Assembly (NCBI GenBank): GCA_016211085.1
Contig: JACQSY010000097.1
Span: forward strand, 1-33,886
DNA from: Acidobacteriota bacterium
GTDB lineage: Bacteria; Acidobacteriota; UBA6911; RPQK01; JACQSY01
Length of the DNA: 33,886 nucleotides
Direction of reading: 5' to 3'
The notes under the pieces were generated by a model. The model had not been told where the DNA came from and did no database searches. It saw nothing but the letters and a program-made list of their open reading frames with translations. Position numbers and translations under genes: made by a program. Positions 16,992 through 24,633 of the stretch are shown here, in pieces; the first letter of the stretch is position 1, and each line of letters opens with the position of its first letter.

Positions 16992-18629
16992 TTAGCTCCT
17001 GGGGTCCGCCGGTCCCTTCCACGGATTTCTTGAACGTAACTCGTTATCCAGATCAGAACGAATTGAACCCTCGTCGCGCTCTGAGGGACTGCCCCAACCG
17101 GCGCCCCCACCCATACGAATCCGCACTGTCTCGGAGGTCACCTCATGCTGCCAGAGAACCCCACCGTTCACTTTCTCATTTCTTATACTCAACTCGTTAC
17201 AACCTCCGTTTTCACCTTGAGCGACCGATTCAGCAGTGTGAATACGACCTTCAATGACGGCATTGATCAACGTGGTATCCTGGAACTCGAATTCAGCAAC
17301 CGTGCCAAATCCACCCCGCCACCTGCCATCACCTGCCGAATCGGGTAATAGCTCCAGCTGCTTTACGCGAATCGGCTTCTCCATCTCCACCAACTCTACG
17401 GAGGGTGTTCGGGAACGCGAGAAAGGTCCGGGGGTTCCCCAGCCTTCGAGACCTCGCGTGCCTCCAGCTCCGCCTTGGAGAAACATATGCAGCGGGAACA
17501 CCTCCCCCTTTTCCGGCCACTGAGCTTGCACCATCAAAAATTTTGGGGCCAGGCTGGCCAGCCGATCAGGAAACATCTTGACGATAGCCTGAGTGACGGC
17601 TGAAACAATCTCAGTCCCCACGTGGAAAGGACCCCATCCGACAGGGGCGGGGAACACTGGATGGACAACAGTTCCCTCCCGCGTGCGAATCTCCAGGTTT
17701 CGCAAAAGCCCGCTGTTTATGGGGAGCTTCCCTCCGAGTAATACATAGACGGGAACCAGCGCACAGCTCACTGTATTGGCGCGCGTGCTATTCACAAAGC
17801 CGGCGCTTTGCTCCCGTGATGCTGAAAAATCCAGGACGGCTTTTCCTGCTTTCACTTTCAGCGCCACATGAAGGCGGAGCTCTGATGATGACCGCGCATC
17901 ATGATCCAAAACGGATTCCCCGATAAACTCTCCTTCGGGCCATTTCTGCATCTCCGACTCGAGTTGGGCTTCTGAGTATCGGATGCAATACAGCATTCCC
18001 TGCCTTAGATTCTCTTTTCCATATTTACGCGCCATCTGCTCCAGTCGAAGTTTCCCAATTTCCAGCGCCGCCAGCATACTGCAAAGATTGAGACGGAAAG
18101 CATCGGCGAAACGGCTGTTCATCACAACCGCGTCGACCACATCGCCGGCCATTTTCCCTTCCCTGATGATCTTGACCGGCGTGATGCGCGAACCTTCCGC
18201 CCAAACATCATCGGCAAATGGGAAATATCCACCCGGAACCTGTCCGCCAATATCTGGAAAATGAGCACGGCAGCTTAAATAGCCCAGGCTGTCACGCTCG
18301 TAGAAAAAAGGCGTGATCGCCATAAAGTCCTGAACATGGGAACCCCCGCTGTATGGGTCATTAGTAAAAACCACGTCACCCGGTTTAATAGCAAATTGAA
18401 ACATGTCCTGGATATTGGCCGCCGTTTCACTGACCGCACCGAGGTGGAGCAGATTGTCCATCACCACCACCTCGCCACGCTCCAGCACTACACCGTTAGA
18501 GTAATCTCTCTCTTCTGTGATTTCGGGTGAGACTGCATTGCGAGACAGCGTCGTTCCCATGTCGGCCACCGTGGCTATGAGCTGGCTTTTTATGACCTCA
18601 CCAAGAATGGGGTCAGATTTATTCGCCAT
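16992..18629 (-). CDS. Hydantoinase B/oxoprolinase family subunit, first copy
   Basis: This 545-residue HyuB-superfamily protein begins DPILGEVIKSQLIATVADMG and carries NDPYSGGSH (90-98) and CRAHFPDIGGQVPGG. It also has EGSRITPVKIIREGKM, NSRFADAFRLNLCSMLAALEIGKLRL and the C-terminal GGGAGWGSPSERD. It starts 6 bases after the HyuA stop, so the pair is almost certainly co-translated and this is the natural HyuB partner. Compared with the second HyuB gene, the early motif (ERDYSNGVVLERGE versus AHDCSAGVFYYDGE) and the spacing differ. Distinct active-site or structural roles are therefore possible, as in multi-subunit acetophenone carboxylase. No ORF for a small acetone-carboxylase gamma-like subunit is visible. 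Reaction and substrate cannot be inferred. Confidence 0.93.
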   Translation of the reverse strand: MANKSDPILGEVIKSQLIATVADMGTTLSRNAVSPEITEERDYSNGVVLERGEVVVMDNLLHLGAVSETAANIQDMFQFAIKPGDVVFTNDPYSGGSHVQDFMAITPFFYERDSLGYLSCRAHFPDIGGQVPGGYFPFADDVWAEGSRITPVKIIREGKMAGDVVDAVVMNSRFADAFRLNLCSMLAALEIGKLRLEQMARKYGKENLRQGMLYCIRYSEAQLESEMQKWPEGEFIGESVLDHDARSSSELRLHVALKVKAGKAVLDFSASREQSAGFVNSTRANTVSCALVPVYVLLGGKLPINSGLLRNLEIRTREGTVVHPVFPAPVGWGPFHVGTEIVSAVTQAIVKMFPDRLASLAPKFLMVQAQWPEKGEVFPLHMFLQGGAGGTRGLEGWGTPGPFSRSRTPSVELVEMEKPIRVKQLELLPDSAGDGRWRGGFGTVAEFEFQDTTLINAVIEGRIHTAESVAQGENGGCNELSIRNEKVNGGVLWQHEVTSETVRIRMGGGAGWGSPSERDEGSIRSDLDNELRSRNPWKGPADPRS

Positions 18630-18635
18630 GAGTTT

Positions 18636-20696
18636 CTACGTGACGACCTCTACAACGTAATTCATGTACTGGTCCAATAGAGCTTCCTGCTTGGGGAAAA
18701 TGACGATATTGGTCCATGGCTCTTCAATAATTGCCGGACCGCCGATCAAATTGCCTGGTTCCACTTTCTCTCCGTCATAGATGGGAACTTCAATAAAGCC
18801 CGTCTCTTCAAAATAAACCTGACGCTTCCCCTTCAATGCCTTTTCAGGGTTCTCTCCTTGGAAAGAGATGCTGCGAAAATGCACTTCTTCGCACAGACCG
18901 ATCATATCCAACCTTAAGTTAACGATCTCGGGCGGTTCATCGGGCCGGTTGAAAGCGTACAGTTTGTAGTGCAACTGATGAAAATCGCGGAAGGTATTTG
19001 CCAGATTCACATCAGTGACCCGCTGAGTCCGAGACTGAATGGGAACGATCACCTCCTGAACCTGGCCGACGTAGCGAACGTCCATTGACCTTTCAATGAT
19101 GATTTCCTTCACCTTCTCCTTCTTTCCCAATTGAGCCTCGGCATCTTTCATCATTTTCATAAAAAGAGCATTGACCTCATCCAAGTCGACCTGATCCTTC
19201 CGGCGAACATAGGAGTGAACCTTGGAGATCTTAAGATTCGAAACCAGGTTTCCGATAGCTGAAAACACTCCAGCATTTCGTGGGACGACAATGGTCCGGA
19301 TTCCTAAATCTTTTACCTGCATTCCGGCATGGATTGGTCCCGCTCCCCCAAACGCCATCAGGGCATAGTCACGCGGATCGCGTCCCCGCGATATGGATAC
19401 ATAGCGGATCGCATTGGTCATTGCATTGTTGACGATCTTAAAAATCCCATGCGCAGCGGTTACAATGTCCATCTTTAAAGGATCGGCAATACGGCAGATG
19501 GCGCGCTCGGCCGCGCACTTGTCCAAAATCATTTTTCCGTTCAAAAAATAATCCGGATTCAGGTAGCCCAGGATCAGGTCAGCATCGGTTACAGTGGGCT
19601 CGATGCCGCCGCGCATATAACATGCCGGACCAGGCACTGCGCCCGCGCTACGTGGCCCCACTCGTAACCCGCCTGCTTGATCCAGCCACGCGATGCTCCC
19701 TCCGCCGGCGCCAATCGTGTGGATGTCAATCATGGGTATGGCGATACGATAGCGGCTGATCCATGCGTCAATTCCTATCTCAGGCTTTGCATCTTGAATC
19801 AGGCACACGTCGTAACTCGTGCCGCCCATGTCCACGGTGATGAGATTATTCTGGCGCGATTGCTGGCCGCGATAAATCGACGCCACAATGCCTCCGGATG
19901 GACCTGACAGAACCGCCTCAACACCTCTGGTCTTGGTATAGTCCACGCCCATCATGCCTCCGTTGGATTGCATGATGAACAGTTCGCCGGAAAAGCGATG
20001 GCGGCTGAGCTTCGCCTCGAGGCGCTCCAGGTATCGACTCAATTTTGGCGTCACGTATGCATTAACAATCGTGGTACTCACCCTCTCGAATTCGCGTATT
20101 TGCGGAAGCAGTTCTGAAGAAAGCGTCACGTAGGCTTCGGGATAAATTTCCTTAATAATTTCGCGAACCCTCTTTTCATGCTTCGGGCTCACAAAAGAAA
20201 ACAAAAAGCAGACGGCAATCGATTCCACCCTGAGCTCTTTGAGCCTGCGAACAGCGTCTTTCACCTCGTCTTGATTCAGCTCTGTAATCACTCGCCCCGA
20301 ATAGTCCACGCGCTCGCTGACCCCTATTCTTTTTTGTCTGGGTACGATTTGAAACGGAGCTTCCAGGCGGATATCGAACATGCTTTCCTTGTAGCCGCGT
20401 CGCAGCTCGATGATGTCTCTAAATCCCTTGGTTGTGATCAATCCAGTCGGGCTGCCGCTATATTCGAGCATGGTGTTGGTAACGACCGTGGTTCCCAAAA
20501 CAATGATTTCGCTCTGAGACAAGAAAGCGTCCGCTGAATGGCCAAAGTGGGAGCCCAGCAACGAGATTCCGTTGAAGATACCTTCAGCTTCATCCGTTTC
20601 GGTTGGAACTTTGGCAGTTTCAATCCTGAGGTTAGCATCGATCGCAACGCAGTCGGTGAAGGTGCCTCCGACATCGATTCCTATCCTGTAGCCCAT
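18636..20696 (-). CDS. Hydantoinase A/oxoprolinase family ATP-dependent subunit
   Basis: This 686-residue HyuA-type protein has an ASKHA-like ATPase fold. It opens with MGYRIGIDVGGTFTDCVAID (phosphate-binding DxGGTxTD at 8-15). The Hydant_A_N domain runs to about residue 185 and includes VLGTTVVTNTMLE. The Hydantoinase_A core contains the second phosphate motif DMGGTSYDV (289-297), followed by GAGGGSIAWLDQAGGLRVGPRSAG. The C-terminal part has FGGAGPIHAG and, later, beta-rich sequence. In this family ATP phosphorylates a carbonyl oxygen of the substrate, activating a lactam, hydantoin or ketone for hydrolysis or carboxylation. It is followed at 6 bases by HyuB and preceded by an M24 peptidase at 25 bases. 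Length and motifs are intact. Substrate unknown. Confidence 0.95.
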   Translation of the reverse strand: MGYRIGIDVGGTFTDCVAIDANLRIETAKVPTETDEAEGIFNGISLLGSHFGHSADAFLSQSEIIVLGTTVVTNTMLEYSGSPTGLITTKGFRDIIELRRGYKESMFDIRLEAPFQIVPRQKRIGVSERVDYSGRVITELNQDEVKDAVRRLKELRVESIAVCFLFSFVSPKHEKRVREIIKEIYPEAYVTLSSELLPQIREFERVSTTIVNAYVTPKLSRYLERLEAKLSRHRFSGELFIMQSNGGMMGVDYTKTRGVEAVLSGPSGGIVASIYRGQQSRQNNLITVDMGGTSYDVCLIQDAKPEIGIDAWISRYRIAIPMIDIHTIGAGGGSIAWLDQAGGLRVGPRSAGAVPGPACYMRGGIEPTVTDADLILGYLNPDYFLNGKMILDKCAAERAICRIADPLKMDIVTAAHGIFKIVNNAMTNAIRYVSISRGRDPRDYALMAFGGAGPIHAGMQVKDLGIRTIVVPRNAGVFSAIGNLVSNLKISKVHSYVRRKDQVDLDEVNALFMKMMKDAEAQLGKKEKVKEIIIERSMDVRYVGQVQEVIVPIQSRTQRVTDVNLANTFRDFHQLHYKLYAFNRPDEPPEIVNLRLDMIGLCEEVHFRSISFQGENPEKALKGKRQVYFEETGFIEVPIYDGEKVEPGNLIGGPAIIEEPWTNIVIFPKQEALLDQYMNYVVEVVT

Positions 20697-20721
20697 TAAT
20701 TCCTCCGGTTCATTCTGTCTC

Positions 20722-22104
20722 TTACCGTGGTGCGCTCCTCAGACCGGCTTCAGCCACCGGCGCCTCAAGAAAAGCGGGTTCCGACATCACAAGTTCAATT
20801 TCGTCGGCAGAGTTGGGCAGACCCTTAGAGAGCAATTCGTACCCATCCTCGGTTACCAAAATCGTATCCTCCATGAAAACAGCAAAGCCTGTTTCTTCGC
20901 TAAATAAGAGCGGCTCAATAACGAAAACCATTCCTGGCTGTAAGGGCTCATCCACACCAGCGCCGGCACCGATCACGTTCATGTCAACGTAATGACCCAG
21001 CATGGGGCGGGCTGAAGTGATTTGAACAAACTGCTCGGCGGCTTTGCGCAGGTAGTCGGCCTTCAGATGGCGCGATTGCTCCTGCATCGTCGCAACGCAT
21101 TTATTCAGCAGGTCGCGCTGGGTCACACCCGGCGCAACACTTTCCAGCGTGGCTGAATAGCAGCGCAAATACAGTTCGTATATTTCTTTTTGTCTTGTGT
21201 TAAATTTTCCGGAACCGGGGACAGTTCGACCAATATCGCTTTGATAGTACTGAAACTCAGCGCCTACATCGATGAAGACCGCATCCTCGGCTTCTAGTCG
21301 GCGATTGCGATGGGTGTAATCGCTCCACAAGTGCAGCAGCTTGGTGAAGGCGTTAGGGCCCGACATGATATTGGCTGGAAACGCCAAACGGCTGGCTCCC
21401 TCGTGCAAGAGCGCATAGTCAATCACAGCGGCGACGTGGTGGTCGTATAGGCCGGGTCGGATTGCCTTCATGGCCGCAATGATCCCCGAGACGGCAATTT
21501 CATTTGCCCTGCGAAGCAGCTCTATTTCTTCCGGCAATTTGATCTTTTGCATTTCCTGAAGAATAGGGTGCAGACTCTTGACACGAACTCCGGGAAACAG
21601 AGCGGTCAACTGCCGAGCAAATTGGAGGTCGTCACCCAAAGGCTCGGCCATGCCGGGGGGGAAGATTCCCGTCATGGGCCCAGTCTTTGCAACCAGACTG
21701 CCGGCCTCAGGAAACGGCGAATACAAGGTATAAATACACTCATAAGCCGCGCTCTTGATGCGAAGATCCCGCAGCAAAGGCGTGGATGCGTGCATTTCAT
21801 CCACGACCCCCAACGTCTTGGCACGTTCAATCTCGCGGGGACCATCCCAATCTGTGTACAGGTGCGCCCGCCCATCGCGAGGATCAATCATCACAAACGA
21901 ATTCGGAACTTCGATCCCCGTCAGGTAATACAGGTTTTTCTCCTGTTTGAAATTGGGCTCCCCATATGCCGGATCAAACAACCTCAACTCCCGCTTGCGG
22001 AACCAATCAAGCTCCCCTCTCAAGAGGATCAGACCGTCATGACAGCGGCTGCACAACTCAGCAATTCGGTTCTGGTGAAACGATCGCGAAAGTCTTTTCA
22101 GCAA
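20722..22104 (-). CDS. M24 family metallopeptidase (Xaa-Pro aminopeptidase-like)
   Basis: This 460-residue protein has the aminopeptidase P layout. An AMP_N domain (about 5-150, KNLYYLTGIEVPNSFVMIDP) precedes a pita-bread catalytic domain. The five metal ligands are all visible: D279 in FIDVGAE, D290 in SDIGRT, H371 in LGHYVDM, E397 in VIEPLL and E412 in MEDTILV. It should therefore be an active dinuclear Mn/Co/Fe hydrolase that cleaves an N-terminal Xaa-Pro or related amide bond. The start codon is TTG, fixed by a perfect AAGGAGG 5 bases upstream. The C-terminal 30 residues extend beyond the catalytic core. It sits 25 bases before hyuA, suggesting that a peptide- or amide-like intermediate is handled here. 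Creatinase-like or prolidase-like activity cannot be excluded. Confidence 0.92.
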   Translation of the reverse strand: MLKRLSRSFHQNRIAELCSRCHDGLILLRGELDWFRKRELRLFDPAYGEPNFKQEKNLYYLTGIEVPNSFVMIDPRDGRAHLYTDWDGPREIERAKTLGVVDEMHASTPLLRDLRIKSAAYECIYTLYSPFPEAGSLVAKTGPMTGIFPPGMAEPLGDDLQFARQLTALFPGVRVKSLHPILQEMQKIKLPEEIELLRRANEIAVSGIIAAMKAIRPGLYDHHVAAVIDYALLHEGASRLAFPANIMSGPNAFTKLLHLWSDYTHRNRRLEAEDAVFIDVGAEFQYYQSDIGRTVPGSGKFNTRQKEIYELYLRCYSATLESVAPGVTQRDLLNKCVATMQEQSRHLKADYLRKAAEQFVQITSARPMLGHYVDMNVIGAGAGVDEPLQPGMVFVIEPLLFSEETGFAVFMEDTILVTEDGYELLSKGLPNSADEIELVMSEPAFLEAPVAEAGLRSAPR

Positions 22105-22109
22105 GTTTG

Positions 22110-22116
22110 CCTCCTT
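22110..22116 (-). promoter_or_regulatory. Strong Shine-Dalgarno fixing the TTG start of the M24 gene
   Basis: On the minus strand AAGGAGG is followed by CAAAC and then TTG. No in-frame ATG lies nearby, so this site decides the start at 22104. Confidence 0.75.
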
Positions 22117-22214
22117 ACGGCTTCCCCTCTCTCACAGTTAGTGACTTAAGCCCAAGGACCAGGAAGGTGGCTGACTGACGTTTTAACGCGCAACCAAAGC
22201 AGCGCATCGAAAGC

Positions 22215-23534
22215 TTACAGCGAAGTATCGCTTACGCCCGGCATGGGTACCGTCTGGACGGAGGCATCAGCGTGTGTTTCCGCCGTCACACCATGGGCGC
22301 TCACTGCGCCTGTTTCACGCAACAGGTAAGCAAGCACTCCGATAACCAGCACGAACCCAGCCACGAATCTCCAAATGGCAATATATTGCGAGACCAATGC
22401 CTCCTGCAGCGTACCTAAAAGGTATCCACCGATCGCGGGGACCAAAAGTCCTGACGCGTTTCCCACCAGCAGAAGCAGACCCACGGTGACTCCCAACACA
22501 CCCCGGCCGAGTTCCGGAGATTCAGCGGCGACCGCAAAAATCAGCGGGGCAATCGATCCCGCCGAAAAACCGATCAGGCCCGAAATTACAAAAAAACCAA
22601 AAATGGGGATGGTTTTCAGGAATGCCAGAGAAAGGAAACAAACAAAAAAAAGTATGGCTGGGTAGACGAAACAGATACGCCGCCGTCCGAGCCTGTCTGA
22701 GAGGGCGGGAGTAAAGCTGCACCCGATAGCTGCTCCAATGATGCCGGTCATCACGATGGGACCGGTGAACACATGCATCTGATTCTTTGCCAAGAAAGAA
22801 TAGCCGAACGTATTCCACGCAACATTGGCAGACATCATCACAAAGAGAATGCCTGTAAGCATCCACAAGGTTCTGCTTCTCAAGACCAGCACTATGGTAG
22901 ACCAGGAAAGATTGTGTGTTCGCTTGACTTCAAGGGCTGCAACTTCCGCCGGTGAACGCCGAATAAAAATGCACCACAAGATCGCACCCGCAACTAAAAA
23001 GACACCCACTACTCTGAGAGCAGTGCGCCAATCCTCCGCAAAAATGGCCACAATAATGCCCGCGCCCAACGCAGAACCCAGAGATCTGCCGGTCATATAC
23101 AAACCATGCCCTTTGCCCATGTTTTTGTTGGAGACCCAGAGAGAAACAAGCTTGGGCACGGAAATACCCAATACGATGGACCCCACAGCGAGAATACCGT
23201 TTGCCAGCCAAAGAGTTCTGAATCCCTGAACAAAATTAAAACTAAGGCCGCCGATAGCAATCAGGATGACACCCATATACGAAGTGCGGGTTGGCCCGAA
23301 GCGATCTACCGCCAAACCGATGGGAAGACCCAGCAAAGCCATTCCGAAGATCTCGATATTGAACCAGACCGACACCTGAGCGGCCGTCAAGTTCAACGAA
23401 CGTTCAATTGCAACCAACAGTGACAAAGGCGTCATGTGTGCAAACCCGGTCATGAACATTCCCGCAAAGCAGAGCGCCAGAGTGATCGCGCGTTGGTTGA
23501 TAAGACGGTTACGCTCCAGTGTATTCATCGGCAT
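22215..23534 (-). CDS. Major facilitator superfamily transporter (NarK/CynX-like)
   Basis: This 439-residue inner-membrane protein has about twelve hydrophobic segments and a central cytoplasmic loop (near 190-210, FIRRSPAEVAALEVKR). The first half carries the MFS signature between helices 2 and 3 (GLPIGLAVDRFGPTR), and the second half carries its echo (TPALSDRLGRRRIC). The ATG at 23534 is chosen since GGGAG lies 5 bases upstream. An ATG two codons later is possible, and a GTG at 23552 would put the ribosome site inside the gene. It probably moves the cluster's substrate or a breakdown product across the inner membrane, complementing the TonB-dependent receptor. Direction and substrate cannot be told from the sequence. 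It lies 110 bases before the M24 gene. Confidence 0.92.
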   Translation of the reverse strand: MPMNTLERNRLINQRAITLALCFAGMFMTGFAHMTPLSLLVAIERSLNLTAAQVSVWFNIEIFGMALLGLPIGLAVDRFGPTRTSYMGVILIAIGGLSFNFVQGFRTLWLANGILAVGSIVLGISVPKLVSLWVSNKNMGKGHGLYMTGRSLGSALGAGIIVAIFAEDWRTALRVVGVFLVAGAILWCIFIRRSPAEVAALEVKRTHNLSWSTIVLVLRSRTLWMLTGILFVMMSANVAWNTFGYSFLAKNQMHVFTGPIVMTGIIGAAIGCSFTPALSDRLGRRRICFVYPAILFFVCFLSLAFLKTIPIFGFFVISGLIGFSAGSIAPLIFAVAAESPELGRGVLGVTVGLLLLVGNASGLLVPAIGGYLLGTLQEALVSQYIAIWRFVAGFVLVIGVLAYLLRETGAVSAHGVTAETHADASVQTVPMPGVSDTSL

Positions 23535-23579
23535 TTTCTCTCCCGCAAACACTTGGATAACACTTGCAGCCTTGTAGCT

Positions 23580-24005
23580 TTAACTTGCCTGCCCCTGACC
23601 CTCGATAATCTTCAATAGATTGACGACTCTCTCCGTATCCAGATACTGTCTGATGTGCCGGATCTTTCCACTCGCATCGAACTCAATCACGGTAGCCCCC
23701 CGGTTCTCGTAGGGGCCTCCCGACGTTTCCGCATTCAATTGCCATTCCGTTACCACGCGGTTCCCTTCCGCCGTGGTATAAAAGACTTTGATACGTGCCG
23801 GACCCTTCGTGTAGACCTTCTTCGCCAAAGCGTCAAAATACTCCTTTATCGCAGGGGGGCCTTTTATCTCGGCGTAATTTGAAAACTTACCCTGCGCCTG
23901 AAAGGTGCCTTCCTCAGCAAAATAACTCCCGATGGCTTCCCCATCCATGGTGGAAACCACCGCTTCCATGAAATGCCGCGCGAGTTTTTCAGGAGACTGT
24001 CGCAT
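23580..24005 (-). CDS. NTF2-like/SnoaL-type small protein
   Basis: This 141-residue protein has the cone-shaped alpha+beta NTF2 pattern. An N-terminal helix ends in FMEAVVSTMDGEAIGSYFAEEGTFQ, a PAIKEYFDALAKKV helix follows, and the last strands are RVVTEWQLNAE, GATVIEFDASGKIRHIRQYLD. The closing hydrophobic-D-x-x-G-K-I pattern is typical of ketosteroid isomerase/SnoaL-like proteins. Many such proteins are small-molecule cyclases, isomerases or hydrolases, and others only bind ligands. The ATG at 24005 has GGGAG 11 bases upstream. Earlier starts at 24023 and GTG 24089 are open, the last overlapping the selenoprotein gene. It lies between the AhpD-like and MFS genes, consistent with a pathway role. 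Confidence 0.85.
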   Translation of the reverse strand: MRQSPEKLARHFMEAVVSTMDGEAIGSYFAEEGTFQAQGKFSNYAEIKGPPAIKEYFDALAKKVYTKGPARIKVFYTTAEGNRVVTEWQLNAETSGGPYENRGATVIEFDASGKIRHIRQYLDTERVVNLLKIIEGQGQAS

Positions 24006-24054
24006 ATTCTTGGATGCTCCCATTTCAGTATTCAATGCCCCGCTATGGTCGGTC

Positions 24055-24633
24055 TTACTCGCCGAACAAAACGGGGAAGAGAGACTCACCTATTTGAAAT
24101 CCGATACCTTCTACCAAACAGTTGGCGAATTCAGCCAGAGCAGCCACCAGGACAATGTCCAAGATTTGATGCTCAGTGAACCCTTTAGTCCGTAGCCCTT
24201 CCAGGTCCTGCCTGGCAAGTGCAGTCCGGTCTGCAGCGAGCTTCCACACAAAATCGAGCAGTGCACGATCTTTTTCATTCACTTTGGCGCGCGTGTAATC
24301 CGTCTTAATTGCCTTTACCAGTTCGGCCGCCCACTCCGAACTTGATCCGGCTCCAGCGGAAGGTGAAGCCGCCTCTTCCCTGACGAACTCAGGATGGGAC
24401 GACACTTTGTCAAAGAACTGCCAACCTTCATCGACCAGAGCCTTATGGAGATACTCCCCATGCGTAGTCGTTCAATGCTCGCAGCCATTAACGCTTGACA
24501 CCAGCGTGAAGACCATATGCCGCTGAACTTCACTCAGCCCTGATCCGCTGGCCCAGACCGCTCTCGCCAACTGTTGATGAAAATTCATTGCCTTGCGTGC
24601 GGTCTCACTTTTAACCGGATTAATCCAAGCCAT
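24055..24633 (-). CDS. AhpD-like peroxidase-related selenoprotein (in-frame UGA read as Sec)
   Basis: The frame runs from ATG 24633 (GGAG 8 bases upstream) to TAA at 24055 and encodes 192 residues, with a single TGA at 24472-24474 as codon 54. The first half (MAWINPVKSETARKAM, then LSEVQRHMVFTLVSSVNG) and the second half (TTTHGEYLHKALVDEGWQFF, then DRALLDFVWKLAADRTALARQDLEGLRTKGFTEHQILDI) together make one carboxymuconolactone decarboxylase/AhpD-like protein of the uncharacterised peroxidase-related type. The TGA stands precisely at the second cysteine of CxxCxxxH: C51-E-H-(TGA54)-T-T-T-H58. A SECIS-like hairpin follows. The most economical reading is selenocysteine in a CxxU redox centre, probably a thiol/selenol peroxidase or disulfide reductase. 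The start overlaps the epimerase stop by 14 bases. A nonsense mutation or sequencing error is the alternative. Confidence 0.8.
24445..24461 (-). promoter_or_regulatory. Putative bacterial SECIS hairpin
   Basis: In the mRNA (minus strand) AUGGGG pairs with CUCCAU (five Watson-Crick pairs and one G-U) around the loop AGUAU. The stem starts 10 nt after the UGA and the loop at nt 17. This is the compact layout of bacterial SECIS elements, which carry a GU in the apical loop and place it about 16-37 nt past the UGA. A shifted pairing with a UAU loop is also possible. Confidence 0.55.

Noticed and set aside
21547..22149. Plus-strand ORF of 200 codons
   Set aside because: It is antisense to the M24 peptidase gene, whose metal ligands and ribosome site are complete.
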